Below are positions 41,940-51,906 of a DNA stretch of 64,000 nucleotides, piece by piece. Source of the stretch: an uncultured Bacteroidales bacterium (GTDB lineage: Bacteria; Bacteroidota; Bacteroidia; Bacteroidales; WCHB1-69); contig OMYJ01000001.1 in assembly GCA_900315245.1 (NCBI GenBank), positions 124,001 through 188,000 on the forward strand, read 5' to 3'. The first letter of the stretch is position 1. Each line of letters opens with the position of its first letter. The position numbers and the translations under genes are program-made. The notes beneath the pieces were generated by a model. That model saw only the letters and a list, made by a program, of their open reading frames with translations. It had not been told where the DNA came from and searched no databases.

Positions 41940-42869
41940 CTACCCCTCCGTCTTATTACCGGACACCAAATCATTAAGCCATTCCTTAAACAAGGTGATG
42001 TAGGCACTGTTGAAGATATGCCTGAACATATAGCGATCCTCACCATAATCCTGCTGGATGTCCGTCGGGTGAACTAATGGCATGATAGGATAGGCATTGC
42101 GTTTCAGATGGCGAATTTTGCGTTCGGCCTGCTTGCGGAATCCCACGTTGGACACCAAATTGAGGTAAGGGGTTATGCAAAGCCCCTCGTGCGCCCAAAT
42201 GTGGAAATTGTATTGGTAAGCCCAATAAGAAGCCTTATACTTCTTGAGACTGTTGAAGCGATTGATCCAATACATTTTCTGTTTTTTCTTATTCATGTAT
42301 GGTTCTATCATCTTCTCGAAACCCTCCCTGGTATATTGGTCCATGGAGAGGGTGAAGTCGTTCCAGCGGTTTTTCCAGGTGGCGAAGCCCCAGGTGGAGG
42401 CATAGGCGGAGAAAAAGTAGGAGGATTCCCCTTTCTTCATCCGTTTCTTGTATCTTTTACGACTTCTGTGACGCCAGTAGAAACCGCCGATACTGTAGAT
42501 TTTCTTGTCGTTGCGGTATTTTTCGAGCAGCTGTTCGCAATAGGGGAAGAAATCATAACCCGGCACAGTATCGTCAAACAGGATGATGCCCTCTTCCTCT
42601 TGTTCGAAAAACCATTTTATAGCGGTGGCAATCATCTGGGATTTCCCCAGATGATTGTCCTGCCATAATTTGTGCACCTGGCACGGCCACTCGGGCTGGA
42701 TGACGGCTCTTGCCTGATAGGTGCGCATACGGTCCAACATGGAATCCGGCTGCGCGGCATCACCTGCCACATAAAGCTGAGTAGGCTGCACCGTGCGTAA
42801 TACTTGAAATACGTCGTGCGTTTCCTCTACTCTATTATATAGTATGAGTAAAACGGGAACTTTGAACAT
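41940..42869 (-). CDS. GT-A-fold glycosyltransferase-like protein
   Basis: 309 residues. VPVLLILYNRVEETHDVFQVLR at the N-terminus, KLWQDNHLGKSQMIATAIKWFF, then IILFDDTVPGYDFFPYCEQLL with the putative DD metal-binding pair, and YASTWGFATWKNRW. This matches nucleotide-sugar-type transferases annotated in Bacteroidota near surface-glycan genes. No membrane helices. It is 2 bases after the DUF1015 gene in transcription order. Donor and acceptor unknown. Confidence 0.75.
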   Translation of the reverse strand: MFKVPVLLILYNRVEETHDVFQVLRTVQPTQLYVAGDAAQPDSMLDRMRTYQARAVIQPEWPCQVHKLWQDNHLGKSQMIATAIKWFFEQEEEGIILFDDTVPGYDFFPYCEQLLEKYRNDKKIYSIGGFYWRHRSRKRYKKRMKKGESSYFFSAYASTWGFATWKNRWNDFTLSMDQYTREGFEKMIEPYMNKKKQKMYWINRFNSLKKYKASYWAYQYNFHIWAHEGLCITPYLNLVSNVGFRKQAERKIRHLKRNAYPIMPLVHPTDIQQDYGEDRYMFRHIFNSAYITLFKEWLNDLVSGNKTEG

Positions 42870-42871
42870 TT

Positions 42872-44137
42872 TTATGCTAATTCGTGAATAACAAGGCCTG
42901 AACGCAGTTTCGGCTCAAACCAGGTGGTTTTGGGAGGCATGATGTTGCCTGTGTCGGCAATGTCGATGATTTGCTGCATGGAAACGGGATAGAGGGCGAA
43001 AGCCACCTTCATCTCACCGTTATCAACACGACGTTTCAGCTCACCGAGACCGCGGATACCGCCCACGAAGTCAATACGCTTGTCGGTACGCAAATCCTTG
43101 ATGCCCAGAATCTTGTCAAGAACAAGGTTGCTAAGGATGGTGACATCTAATACACCGATGGGATCGCTGTCGTTGAAAGTACCGGGCTTGGCGTTCATCT
43201 TGTACCAATGTCCGTCCAAATACATGCTGAACTCATGCAATTTGCTCGGTTTGTAAATGTCCGTGCCCATATCTTCCACTGTATAGGCCTCGCCAACAGC
43301 GTTGAGGAACTGCTCCTTGGTCAAACCGTTGAGGTCTTTCACCACGCGGTTGTAGTCGATGATGTTGAGCTGGTTGTCCGGGAAAATCACCGTCATGAAG
43401 TAGTTGTACTCCTCCTTGCCGGTGTGATTCGGGTTGTGCTCTTTCTTCTCCTGGCCCACGAGAGCGGCGGCGGCGCTGCGGTGGTGACCGTCGGCGATGT
43501 ACATGGCGGGCACTTTGGTGGCGAAGAGTTCCACCAGCTCATCGATGAGCTTGCGGTCGTCAATCACCCAGAAACGGTGACCGAAGCCGTCTTCCTTGGC
43601 GATGAAGTCGTAAACCGGTTCCTTGGCGGTCACGGAAGCCACGATTTCGTCGATGCGGGCAACTGCGGGATATGCGAAGAACACCGGCTCCACATTGGCG
43701 TTGGTGATGCGCACGTGTTTCATGCGGTCCTCTTCCTTATCTTTGCGGGTCAACTCGTGTTTCTTGATGATCTTGTTGACATAGTCCTCGCTGTAGGCGC
43801 AAGCCACGATGCCGTATTGCCATTTCGCGTCAGCAGCTGTCGGGTTCATGCTTTGGGCGTAGATGTAGAGTTTCTCCTCTTTGTCCTGCACCAACCAGCC
43901 GTAATCCTTGAAGCTGTTGTAGTTTTTCACCACCTGAAGATACACTTCAAGAGAGTGTTCGTCGGTGCCAACGGGAAGGTCGATTTCGGCCTTGGTGACA
44001 TGCAACAGGCTATAGGGATTGCCTTCGCATTCCTTGCGTGCCTCTTCGGAATTCAGCACGTCGTAAGGACGGGAAGCTAATTTTTCGACGATTTCTTTGG
44101 GAGGACGGAAGCCTCTGAAGGGTTTAATTACTGACAT
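42872..44137 (-). CDS. DUF1015 protein
   Basis: 421 residues with the family landmarks FRGFRPPKEIVEKLASRPYDVLN, SLLHVTKAEIDLP, YIADGHHRSAAA and GGIRGLGELKRRVDNGEM. The SxPYDV and DGHHR motifs and ParB-like fold suggest a nucleotide or kinase-related activity; the physiological role is not known. In Bacteroidota it often lies near serC and serA; those are not seen here. First gene of a unit with the glycosyltransferase. Confidence 0.92.
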   Translation of the reverse strand: MSVIKPFRGFRPPKEIVEKLASRPYDVLNSEEARKECEGNPYSLLHVTKAEIDLPVGTDEHSLEVYLQVVKNYNSFKDYGWLVQDKEEKLYIYAQSMNPTAADAKWQYGIVACAYSEDYVNKIIKKHELTRKDKEEDRMKHVRITNANVEPVFFAYPAVARIDEIVASVTAKEPVYDFIAKEDGFGHRFWVIDDRKLIDELVELFATKVPAMYIADGHHRSAAAALVGQEKKEHNPNHTGKEEYNYFMTVIFPDNQLNIIDYNRVVKDLNGLTKEQFLNAVGEAYTVEDMGTDIYKPSKLHEFSMYLDGHWYKMNAKPGTFNDSDPIGVLDVTILSNLVLDKILGIKDLRTDKRIDFVGGIRGLGELKRRVDNGEMKVAFALYPVSMQQIIDIADTGNIMPPKTTWFEPKLRSGLVIHELA

Positions 44138-44201
44138 ATCTATTTGATTTATTGATAAATAAATGATTTAGTTTGATTATTCAAGCTTTTAAAATCAACG
44201 G

Positions 44202-44209
44202 CAAAAATA
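44202..44209 (-). promoter_or_regulatory. -7 box of the DUF1015 gene
   Basis: TATTTTTG on the minus strand, 64 bases before the ATG. Confidence 0.45.
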
Positions 44210-44230
44210 CAAAAAATGTGAATTGGGGAA

Positions 44231-44279
44231 TTAGCTTTTAGCGATTAGCTGTTGGCCTTTAGCTGTTGACAGTTGGCAA
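44231..44279. repeat. Seven-unit TTAGCTG heptamer array
   Basis: TTAGCTT/TTAGCGA/TTAGCTG/TTGGCCT/TTAGCTG/TTGACAG/TTGGCAA, between the DUF1015 start and the end of the T9SS substrate gene. Confidence 0.88.
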
Positions 44280-44314
44280 CCAATTATTATTCATTCTCAT
44301 TAGCACTGAAAAGA

Positions 44315-46915
44315 CTATCGGATTAACGTAATCGATCCATTAAGTAAATAGGTCACCTCTCCCGAAAGCGTGTTGACGAACAGTTTGCAACCATAGTAGT
44401 AAACCCCATCGGAAGAGGGGAGCTTTGTGGTTTCGTCAGCCCCGTCCCAGAGAATGTCAGGATCTTTCGTGCGGAAAACCCGCTTGCCCCAGCGGTTGTA
44501 GATTTCCAGCTCTATTTTAACCACCCCAGAGTAAGGCATGAACGGCGTAAACAAATCGTTGTAACCGTCACCATTAGGTGTAAAGACATTCGGCAACCTG
44601 TAATCCAAACATTCGAAAACGTCCAGACAGACAGAATCTGTCAATTCAGTGAAATTGTAATTGTTGTCTGCGACCCGCATGGCGTAACAACCGACAAGCA
44701 CCTCGGAACCGCTCGCACTAATGGAATACGAACAAGGGGCAGGGTAACAAATCTCCACGTGCTCGAAAGAGTCAACGCAGAAAAATGTTCCTTCCAATGT
44801 TGGTTTATAGAAAATGTAATAATGCAAGGCGTCTGTGGCAGCGGAATCAGAACTGAACAACCATTGGAATTGCACATTCTGACAATCCGTGGTGATAGTA
44901 ATTTCAGGCATCTCAGGAGGCTCATTGTCAATAGGAACGCCGCATTCCCGCTGCGACCGGTTATACAAAGGCCCAATAGTATCGGGTAACCAATAATAAC
45001 CTTCAGCAACAATGTAGTAGCAATAAGTCTTGCCATTTTCAAGATGATAATCTGTATAACGGGACTCCGCCACAGTTGCTATGGAATCCCAACCGACAGT
45101 GTGTTCATTATATCTGAAAACAGTATATCGGACATTGTTCCATGGTTGTTTGTCCGTCCAAGAGAGCGACAATCTTTTATCCGAAGGCACTATTGTCAAA
45201 AAAATCGACGTCGCAGGATCTGATTTTTCCACAACAGTATCCAAATTGAGTATTTTCACTTGGTAAGCAAAATCAAAATCCGAAGTGTTTAGGTTTTCAT
45301 CAAAAAAGTAAAGTGTGTCAATCGGATTTATCGGTACATCAGTTGAATAAATCAAGTTCTCGTCATAACCATCAGAAATTCTAAAAAGTTGATATTGATA
45401 TGGCGGCGGAAAAGCCACGGAATCTATCTCCGGCGGGAAAAGCCAACGAACGAGAACAACACCCGTATCACTATCCGTCGTTACCACATCTGCATTTATG
45501 ATCACCGGTGCGTCATTGGCTATATGAGCACAAACTCTTTCAGACACAATACTTTCAGAACCATCCGGAAACAAAGCGACCACACGATAGCAGTATTCGC
45601 TTCCATGATAAAGAGGTCTTGTTGACCCGTCATCGGTGAAAACCGTATCCGACCAGCTTCCCGTAGAGCCTATTTTCACGTATCCGACCTCTGCAGGTAA
45701 TCCCGTTTGACAAGAATCAGGATCAAACTCATCAGTTCCATTTCTGCGATACACATAATATCCGACCGCATTGGAACAAGAGTCAGGCTGCCAATCCAAG
45801 TGAATTACATTCCCTTCAGAAACAGTATTTAAGTTTTTCGGGGATGGAGCAATAACACGAATGTGCAATGCCTTGAATGAAACCAGCTCCACTTGCGGTC
45901 CATTGTCTTTCGCCTTGAAAAGCACCTCATAAGGAGTCTGTTTTATATGATCACAGGTTGTCTGCCATACAAAATGTGTGGCATACGGAACACTGTCGGT
46001 GATTTGGGAAAACTGGGCTGGAGATTCAGTAAGCAGAAAAGGCTCCCCGGTAGCAGTCAAGGTGGCATGCGTGGAGGTTTCATCTTTAACATGTACCAGC
46101 AGGTCTATTCTGGTGCCCGCAACCACACATGTATCATACACTTCCACCACAGGAGGCTCGTTATTACATTGCGCAACGGTGATTTGCATATCCCTGACCA
46201 TACTGCCGATGAGCACCCCATTGCGCCACTCTTCAATCAGTATCGCAATGTTATATTCACCAGCCATCATAGGTGAATCCCATGTCAAATCACCGGTAAT
46301 CGGGTCAATTTCTATATAAGCGGAAGCTTGGGGCAATGTGTATCCAGGAATATCTTCCCCCTCGTAACCGCGACAATTGATGAGCGAATACGACAAACTG
46401 TCGCCCTCCGCATCGTAAGCCCCGGGATTATGATAATAAGGTACATGTGTGCAACCGTTGTCCAATGGCGGATTCAACAGCTGCGGAGAAGAGTTTCCGC
46501 CAATGAAAGGATTGATAATAAGAATGGTTTCGATAAAAAAGGGAATCTCCACCGAACTTGGAATGTTCACGATTCCGGCATTGCGGTTAGGATCCTCAAA
46601 AGTGACATGAAAAGTGCCCGCAGCAGGGAATGTATGTCGTGTGACATAGACATTTCTGCTGATGTTGTTGCCCATGTTAACCTTCTGAAGTCGATCGATT
46701 TCTGAAGAGGTGCCGTCGCCCCAAAACACTTCAATCTGGGGACGGTCAGCAGGACTTGGGGTATAAGTATATGTGACGATGGTGAATTCGTATGTCAAAT
46801 CAGAAATATACGTATAACTAATCTCGCCTGCACGCTGGTGAGTGGCATACAACGCCTGCACACCCGTCAGCAACAAACTTATTATCAAAAGAATACGTAT
46901 AAATCTACTCCCCAT
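44315..46915 (-). CDS. Large secreted protein with T9SS type-B sorting domain
   Basis: 866 residues. Signal peptide (1-26, ending QALYATHQR). Beta-sandwich and fibronectin-like modules follow (several SYCYRV/TYCYYIV segments). The C-terminal 90 residues carry the gliding-associated type-B domain: LPNVFTPNGDGYNDLFTPF, IYNRWGKRVF, LWDGADE, SDGVYYYGCKL. Type IX secretion exports such proteins and anchors or releases them at the surface. Likely a cell-surface or biofilm component; no enzyme motif is seen. It is 5 bases before the sugar acetyltransferase gene's end in a tight minus-strand block. Confidence 0.88.
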   Translation of the reverse strand: MGSRFIRILLIISLLLTGVQALYATHQRAGEISYTYISDLTYEFTIVTYTYTPSPADRPQIEVFWGDGTSSEIDRLQKVNMGNNISRNVYVTRHTFPAAGTFHVTFEDPNRNAGIVNIPSSVEIPFFIETILIINPFIGGNSSPQLLNPPLDNGCTHVPYYHNPGAYDAEGDSLSYSLINCRGYEGEDIPGYTLPQASAYIEIDPITGDLTWDSPMMAGEYNIAILIEEWRNGVLIGSMVRDMQITVAQCNNEPPVVEVYDTCVVAGTRIDLLVHVKDETSTHATLTATGEPFLLTESPAQFSQITDSVPYATHFVWQTTCDHIKQTPYEVLFKAKDNGPQVELVSFKALHIRVIAPSPKNLNTVSEGNVIHLDWQPDSCSNAVGYYVYRRNGTDEFDPDSCQTGLPAEVGYVKIGSTGSWSDTVFTDDGSTRPLYHGSEYCYRVVALFPDGSESIVSERVCAHIANDAPVIINADVVTTDSDTGVVLVRWLFPPEIDSVAFPPPYQYQLFRISDGYDENLIYSTDVPINPIDTLYFFDENLNTSDFDFAYQVKILNLDTVVEKSDPATSIFLTIVPSDKRLSLSWTDKQPWNNVRYTVFRYNEHTVGWDSIATVAESRYTDYHLENGKTYCYYIVAEGYYWLPDTIGPLYNRSQRECGVPIDNEPPEMPEITITTDCQNVQFQWLFSSDSAATDALHYYIFYKPTLEGTFFCVDSFEHVEICYPAPCSYSISASGSEVLVGCYAMRVADNNYNFTELTDSVCLDVFECLDYRLPNVFTPNGDGYNDLFTPFMPYSGVVKIELEIYNRWGKRVFRTKDPDILWDGADETTKLPSSDGVYYYGCKLFVNTLSGEVTYLLNGSITLIR

Positions 46916-46920
46916 ATCAC

Positions 46921-47496
46921 CTACTCTACTCTTTTGACTTGATGATCAGATAGTTGATATTTCTGACCACTATCAGGACATACGGCAAACCCTTTTTCAT
47001 CAAAATCCAACCGGCAACCGGATTCGCTAACCCATCCCATTTGGCGTGCGGGATTGCCCGTCATGAGTGCGTAATCAGGAACATCGTGCGTGATGACCGC
47101 ACCCGCGCCAATCATCGCATAACACCCGATGGTGTGACCGCATATAATGGTGGCATTCGCCCCGACAGTCGCCCCTTGACGGACCAAAGTGGGTTGGAAT
47201 TCGCTCTTCCGCTCGATAAAAGCCCTTGGGTTGATGACATTCGTGAACACCATCGACGGCCCTAAAAACACATCGTCTTCACACGTAACTCCTTCATATA
47301 CAGACACATTGTTCTGTACCTTTACATTATTTCCCAACGTCACCTTGTTGGCTATCATCACATTCTGCCCAATCACGCAGTTCCGGCCGATGACAGCTCG
47401 GGACATCACATGACTGAAATGCCAAATTCTGGAGTTATCCCCTATCTGGCATCCTTCATCTAAAACGGCAGTCTCATGTGCAAAATATCTACTCAT
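46921..47496 (-). CDS. Hexapeptide N-acetyltransferase for a UDP-amino sugar (WbpD/WlbB-like)
   Basis: 191 residues from the ATG at 47496, which overlaps the aminotransferase stop as ATGA. Repeated hexapeptides ([35 protein letters not shown]) form a left-handed beta helix; [34 protein letters not shown] is the acyltransferase end. The pair with a WbpE-like aminotransferase points to UDP-2,3-diamino sugar synthesis for surface polysaccharide. A cysteine near the end ([11 protein letters not shown]) replaces a longer zinc-like tail of relatives. Confidence 0.88.
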   Translation of the reverse strand: MSRYFAHETAVLDEGCQIGDNSRIWHFSHVMSRAVIGRNCVIGQNVMIANKVTLGNNVKVQNNVSVYEGVTCEDDVFLGPSMVFTNVINPRAFIERKSEFQPTLVRQGATVGANATIICGHTIGCYAMIGAGAVITHDVPDYALMTGNPARQMGWVSESGCRLDFDEKGFAVCPDSGQKYQLSDHQVKRVE

Positions 47497-48623
47497 AGCG
47501 GGCAATTAACGATGGTTTGACAAATATATTGCAGCTGATCTTCCGATAGTTCGGTGTGCATGGGCAAGGACAACACCTCCTTGCTATGTTGCTCCGAAAC
47601 CGGAAGGTCACCTTCCTGATAACCAAGATAATGGTATGCCTGTTGCAAATGTGCAGGAACAGGATAATAGACCATTGAAGGTATCGACTTCTCCGACAAA
47701 TACTGTTTCAATGCTTCCCGCTTACCCTCTTTCACCTTGAGGGTGAACTGATGGAAAGTATGTGTCGTATTTTGTTTTATTTCAGGAAGTTCTATCCAAT
47801 TAACATTCTTCAATGTCTTGTAATAATGATAAGCTGCAGAGTTGCGGGCGGTTAAAAATTCGTCTAAATGGTGAAGCTTTACCTGTAGAACCGCCGCTTG
47901 TATGGTATCAAGACGAGAGTTAAATCCAACAAATTGATGGTGATATTTCTCTTTCGAACCATGTTTGCAAATGGCACGCAACTTTTCGGCCAAATCGACA
48001 TCCTGTGTCATTAAAGCACCGCCATCCCCATAACATCCCAAATTTTTTGACGGGAAAAAAGAAAGACAGCCGATGTCTCCCATGGTACCAGCCTGTTTCA
48101 CCGTACCGTCTGAGAAGGTATATTTTGCTCCGATGGCTTGACATACATCCTCTATCACTTTGACATTGTGCTTTTTAGCAATGTTCAAAATCGGTTCCAT
48201 ATCCGCACACTGTCCATATAAATGAACTGGGATGATAGCTTTGGTTTTAGGAGTAACAGCTTTCTCCAGCGCCTGGACTTCCATATTAAAGGTGTCCTCG
48301 CACACATCAACGAATACCGGCGTGGCGCCTAACAAGGCTATCACTTCCATGGTAGAGACAAATGTGAACGCAGGAGTAATAACTTCATCTCCTCTCCCGA
48401 TTCCGAGGGCCAAAAGCGCAGCCATTAATGCATCGGTTCCATTACCGCAACTTACAACATATTTTGAACCAGTATATTGCGAAAGTTGCTGCTCAAATTC
48501 AAAAACCGATGAACCTTGAATAAAGGCAGTGGAATCCAACACACGCTGAATGGCCGCATCCACCTCCGGCTTGATGCGCAAATACTGACTCTTCAGATCG
48601 ACCATTTGTATGGGATTCATCAA
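47493..48623 (-). CDS. DegT/DnrJ/EryC1 sugar aminotransferase (WbpE/WlbC-like)
   Basis: 376 residues, fold-type I PLP enzyme. [34 protein letters not shown] binds the cofactor phosphate, and the PLP lysine is in [14 protein letters not shown] (about 190). DVCQAIGA holds the ring-stacking Asp/Gln region. It aminates a UDP-3-keto sugar with glutamate. The next gene, overlapping by 4 bases, is the matching acetyltransferase; an oxidase for the first step is not in the window. -7 box TACTTTTG on the minus strand at 48647-48654. Confidence 0.93.
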   Translation of the reverse strand: MMNPIQMVDLKSQYLRIKPEVDAAIQRVLDSTAFIQGSSVFEFEQQLSQYTGSKYVVSCGNGTDALMAALLALGIGRGDEVITPAFTFVSTMEVIALLGATPVFVDVCEDTFNMEVQALEKAVTPKTKAIIPVHLYGQCADMEPILNIAKKHNVKVIEDVCQAIGAKYTFSDGTVKQAGTMGDIGCLSFFPSKNLGCYGDGGALMTQDVDLAEKLRAICKHGSKEKYHHQFVGFNSRLDTIQAAVLQVKLHHLDEFLTARNSAAYHYYKTLKNVNWIELPEIKQNTTHTFHQFTLKVKEGKREALKQYLSEKSIPSMVYYPVPAHLQQAYHYLGYQEGDLPVSEQHSKEVLSLPMHTELSEDQLQYICQTIVNCPL

Positions 48624-48646
48624 CTTACGATTTTTACATTCGAGCG

Positions 48647-48654
48647 CAAAAGTA
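48647..48654 (-). promoter_or_regulatory. -7 box of the aminotransferase/acetyltransferase operon
   Basis: TACTTTTG on the minus strand, 23 bases before the ATG. Confidence 0.5.
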
Positions 48655-48690
48655 CAAAAAATCGTGTTGCTGTCAGTGGTTTTTTCAATT

Positions 48691-49416
48691 TTAACGAATG
48701 ATGCTTTTGATTTCTTGTTTTATATATCTGAAATCGATTTTCCGGATCAGATAGCGTTGAAAATCTTCCAAAGTATCAGAAGGTTTCACCTCAATTCTTC
48801 TCAGCTGGTAGGAATTAGCATTACGATTGTGCCGTCGCCATAAAGTGGTTACTGCCATCGTATATCCGGCGTCATGCAGCAGATCCGGCGTCGCACAGCC
48901 AAAATCCTTGCGCTGTCCGTATGGAAAAGCGAAACACTGCACCTGTTTTTGCAGATGATACTCTAAAATCTCTTTGGATTCTCTCAATTCTGACTCTGTT
49001 TGACTTTTTGAAAGATTTTTAAGAGAAACGTGACTCATCCCATGCGACCCGAAAGTAAGGTGCGAATCTTGTGACAGACTCTCAATCTCATTCCAAGAAA
49101 GAATGTTAATTCTCTTATAACCAGAAAGATTCTCATCCCATTCGTTATATTTTCCTATATAGGAGACGGGCACAAAAACCGTTATGGGTATGCCAAGATC
49201 ATGAATGATGGGCAAAACCTGAGTGATGATGCAGGAGTAGGCATCGTCGAAAGTAACAGTGGCAAGGCGGTGATTCGTCCGGCATTCACGCACGTAGGTA
49301 TCCAGATCGGTGAACTGCCAGTGTTGTTGCACGAAACGGAGCTGCCGCCCGAAATTTTCGGCGGAGACGGTGTTGAAACCGGCTTTTTCATCGATGTTAT
49401 GGTACATCAAGATCAT
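48691..49416 (-). CDS. Polysaccharide deacetylase-family protein (NodB-like)
   Basis: 241 residues. MILMYHNIDE then TVTFDDAYS (metal-binding Asp pair), FGSHGMSHVSL (His pair), and CFAFPYGQRKDF are the NodB motifs of carbohydrate esterase family 4. No signal peptide is visible, so the substrate may be an intracellular or lipid-linked glycan. It starts 22 bases beyond the terminator of the tuf operon on the same strand, hence its own transcription unit. Confidence 0.9.
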   Translation of the reverse strand: MILMYHNIDEKAGFNTVSAENFGRQLRFVQQHWQFTDLDTYVRECRTNHRLATVTFDDAYSCIITQVLPIIHDLGIPITVFVPVSYIGKYNEWDENLSGYKRINILSWNEIESLSQDSHLTFGSHGMSHVSLKNLSKSQTESELRESKEILEYHLQKQVQCFAFPYGQRKDFGCATPDLLHDAGYTMAVTTLWRRHNRNANSYQLRRIEVKPSDTLEDFQRYLIRKIDFRYIKQEIKSIIR

Positions 49417-49438
49417 AGCGTGGGACTTTTGAAAAAAG

Positions 49439-49469
49439 AAAAGTCAGGTCGTGAAAGAACCTGACTTTT
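49439..49469 (-). terminator. Terminator of the tRNA-Thr/tuf/tRNA-Trp unit
   Basis: 11-bp perfect stem AAAAGTCAGGT/ACCTGACTTTT with a 9-base loop, followed on the minus strand by CTTTTTTC. Confidence 0.85.
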
Positions 49470-49471
49470 AG

Positions 49472-49542
49472 CAGGGGAAGAGAGATTCGAACTCCCATCA
49501 ATGGTTTTGGAGACCACTATTCTGCCCTTAAACTATTCCCCT
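49472..49542 (-). tRNA. tRNA-Trp (anticodon CCA)
   Basis: Folds as a 71-base cloverleaf: acceptor AGGGGAA/TTCCCCT, anticodon loop CTCCAAA within a GTGGT/ACCAT stem, T-arm GTTCGAATC. CCA is not encoded. It lies 49 bases after tuf, as in most Bacteroidota. The usual next gene, secE, is missing: a strong terminator comes at once. Confidence 0.93.
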
Positions 49543-49591
49543 GTAAAATCGGGGCACATGTGTACCCCGATTTTCATATTTTGGTGTTAAA

Positions 49592-50779
49592 TTAGTCTAA
49601 GATTTCAGTAACCTGACCAGCGCCGACCGTACGACCACCTTCGCGGATAGCGAAACGGAGGTTTTGGTTCAAAGCGATTTCAGAGAGCAGGTCAACTGTG
49701 ATCTCGATGTTATCACCAGGCATAACCATTTCCACGCCAGCAGGCAGGGTGATGGCACCGGTAACGTCCGTGGTACGGAAGTAGAATTGAGGACGGTAGT
49801 TGTTGCCAAACGGAGTGTGACGACCACCTTCTTCTTTCTTCAGCACATAGACAGAAGCCTTGAATTGTTTGTGAGGATGGATGGAACCGGGTTTCGCGAT
49901 AACCATACCACGACGGATTTCGTCCTTGTCGATACCGCGGAGCAGAAGACCCACGTTATCACCAGCTTCACCATCATCGAGGATCTTGCGGAACATTTCC
50001 ACACCCGTCACGACAGATTTCAGTTTTTCAGCACCCATACCGATGATATCGACGGGATCGCCAGTGTGGACGATACCAGTTTCGATACGGCCGGTAGCCA
50101 CGGTACCACGACCGGTGATGGAGAACACGTCCTCAACAGGCATGAGGAAGTCTTTATCAACATCACGAGGAGGCAGCGGAATCCAAGTGTCAACAGCATC
50201 CATCAGTTCAACGATCTTCTCAACCCACTTCGGCTCGAGGTTCAAGCCGCCGAGAGCGGAACCACGGATAACGGGAGTGTTGTCGCCGTCGAAACCGTAG
50301 AACGTGAGGAGGTCGCGGATTTCCATTTCAACGAGGTCGAGAAGCTCGGGGTCGTCAACAAGGTCAACCTTGTTCATGAAGACAACCATTCTCGGCACAC
50401 CAACCTGCTTTGCCAACAGGATGTGCTCACGAGTTTGAGGCATAGGACCATCGGTAGCAGCCACAACGAGGATAGCGCCATCCATCTGGGCAGCACCCGT
50501 TACCATGTTCTTCACATAGTCGGCGTGACCAGGACAGTCAACGTGTGCGTAGTGACGGTTAGCGGTTTGGTACTCAATGTGAGCGGTGTTGATAGTGATA
50601 CCACGCTCTTTTTCCTCAGGGGCGTTATCGATAGAATCGAAAGATCTGAGTTCAGAGAGACCTTTTTCAGCCAACACGGTGGTGATGGCGGCGGTAAGAG
50701 TAGTTTTACCGTGGTCGATGTGACCGATTGTACCCACGTTCACGTGGGGTTTAGTACGTTCAAATTTTTCTTTTGCCAT
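49592..50779 (-). CDS. tuf: Elongation factor Tu
   Basis: 395 residues. GTP-binding P-loop [11 protein letters not shown] (about 19-29), switch [18 protein letters not shown], and the ending [11 protein letters not shown]. It carries aminoacyl-tRNA to the ribosome. It is encoded between tRNA-Thr and tRNA-Trp in one unit. Intact, and of Bacteroidota type. Confidence 0.98.
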   Translation of the reverse strand: MAKEKFERTKPHVNVGTIGHIDHGKTTLTAAITTVLAEKGLSELRSFDSIDNAPEEKERGITINTAHIEYQTANRHYAHVDCPGHADYVKNMVTGAAQMDGAILVVAATDGPMPQTREHILLAKQVGVPRMVVFMNKVDLVDDPELLDLVEMEIRDLLTFYGFDGDNTPVIRGSALGGLNLEPKWVEKIVELMDAVDTWIPLPPRDVDKDFLMPVEDVFSITGRGTVATGRIETGIVHTGDPVDIIGMGAEKLKSVVTGVEMFRKILDDGEAGDNVGLLLRGIDKDEIRRGMVIAKPGSIHPHKQFKASVYVLKKEEGGRHTPFGNNYRPQFYFRTTDVTGAITLPAGVEMVMPGDNIEITVDLLSEIALNQNLRFAIREGGRTVGAGQVTEILD

Positions 50780-50836
50780 TTTTTATAAATTTATGTTATT
50801 AATTTTTAATCCTTATGTCCATTTCAAAAAAAAAAG

Positions 50837-50908
50837 AGCCGTTGATGAGAGTTGAACTCATGACCCCATCCTTACCAAGGATGTACTCTACCACTGAGCT
50901 ACAACGGC
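50837..50908 (-). tRNA. tRNA-Thr (anticodon GGT)
   Basis: 72-base cloverleaf: acceptor GCCGTTG/CAACGGC, D-arm GCTCAGTGGTAGAGT, anticodon loop TTGGTAA in a CATCC/GGATG stem, T-arm GTTCAACTC, discriminator T. First gene of the tuf unit. Confidence 0.94.
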
Positions 50909-50958
50909 TTTTTTTTTCGATAAAAAAGAACGTTTCCCACATCGGGAAATAAGGTGCG

Positions 50959-50966
50959 CAAAAATA
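50959..50966 (-). promoter_or_regulatory. -7 box of the tRNA-Thr/tuf unit
   Basis: TATTTTTG on the minus strand, 51 bases before the tRNA. A small hairpin (TTTCCC/GGGAAA, 50933-50949) follows in the leader. Confidence 0.55.
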
Positions 50967-51005
50967 CACTTTTTTTTAATACTACATCCTTCTGTGTAAT
51001 TTTTT

Positions 51006-51875
51006 TTATTTTTCTTGTAACTTATTGACTACCAGTATTAAACTATCTCTCCAATAAGGTATATCCATTTTAGTGGCCATTTTGATTTTCCTCAAATTAA
51101 ACACAGAAAAGGGAGGACGATGCGCTTTTGCGGGATATTCCGACGTTGAAATCGCTTCAACGCGGCATGGCAATCCGGCCATATCCATAATGGCCCTCGA
51201 AAAATCGAACCAGCTGCAAACACCTTCATTGGCGAAGTGGTAAAACTCTGTACCAGAATGCGCTACCCCATTCTCTACCAAACGGAAAATGACTCTGGCG
51301 AGGTCTCCGGCGTATGTCGGGCCACCGATCTGGTCGCACACCACCCGCACGATCTCTCTTTCCGCGCCCAGCCTCAACATCGTCTTCACGAAATTGTTTC
51401 CGTATTCGGAATAGAGCCATGACGTGCGGATAATAATCGCCCGGCAACCGCTCTCCATAATCGCCCGCTCGCCCGCCAGCTTTGTGCTTCCATACACCGA
51501 CTTCGGCGCGGGCACGTCCGTCTCCACGTAGGGCGTGGCCATCTCGCCGGAGAAAACATAGTCCGTGGAGATGTGAAAGAGTGTCAAATCGTGCTTCTTT
51601 GCAACTCTCGCCAAATACCCGACCGCTGTGCTGTTAAGCCGGTAGGCGTTCTCCTCGTCGTCCTCCGCCTTATCGACCGCCGTGTAGGCAGCCGCGTTGA
51701 TGATAATGTCAATGCCGTTGTCCACAACGAATTTCTCGATGGCCTCCGCATCGGTGATGTCCAACTCCGCGACATCTGTATAATAAAAGTTGTTTTTGTC
51801 TTGAAAATCCGCTGCCAAATCGCGCAAACAGTTTCCTAATTGCCCGTTGGCGCCAGTGATTAATATGTTGCTCAT
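51006..51875 (-). CDS. rfbD: dTDP-4-dehydrorhamnose reductase
   Basis: 289 residues, extended short-chain dehydrogenase. ILITGANGQLGNCLRDL (NADPH loop, about 3-19), INAAAYTAVDKAEDD, HISTDYVFSGE, and the catalytic YGSTKLAGE (Tyr-x3-Lys). It makes dTDP-L-rhamnose, the last step of the rfbBDAC pathway. The other rfb genes are not in the window. The nearest genes suggest a scattered surface-glycan set (aminotransferase, acetyltransferase, GtrA, glycosyltransferase). Confidence 0.93.
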   Translation of the reverse strand: MSNILITGANGQLGNCLRDLAADFQDKNNFYYTDVAELDITDAEAIEKFVVDNGIDIIINAAAYTAVDKAEDDEENAYRLNSTAVGYLARVAKKHDLTLFHISTDYVFSGEMATPYVETDVPAPKSVYGSTKLAGERAIMESGCRAIIIRTSWLYSEYGNNFVKTMLRLGAEREIVRVVCDQIGGPTYAGDLARVIFRLVENGVAHSGTEFYHFANEGVCSWFDFSRAIMDMAGLPCRVEAISTSEYPAKAHRPPFSVFNLRKIKMATKMDIPYWRDSLILVVNKLQEK

Positions 51876-51885
51876 ATAGATAATA

Positions 51886-51906
51886 GTTAAAAGTTAAAAG
51901 TTTTTG
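51886..51906 (-). repeat. TTTTAAC heptamer array after the broken four-helix-bundle gene
   Basis: GTTAAAA twice and GTTTTTG on the plus strand; the ancestral stop codon of the four-helix-bundle gene falls inside it. Confidence 0.8.

Noticed and set aside
41805..42077. Open frame with a long Ser-Leu repeat
   Set aside because: It is the translation of the TAAGTC hexamer array, not a protein gene.
49664..50788. 374-codon plus-strand frame opposite tuf
   Set aside because: Antisense shadow of elongation factor Tu.
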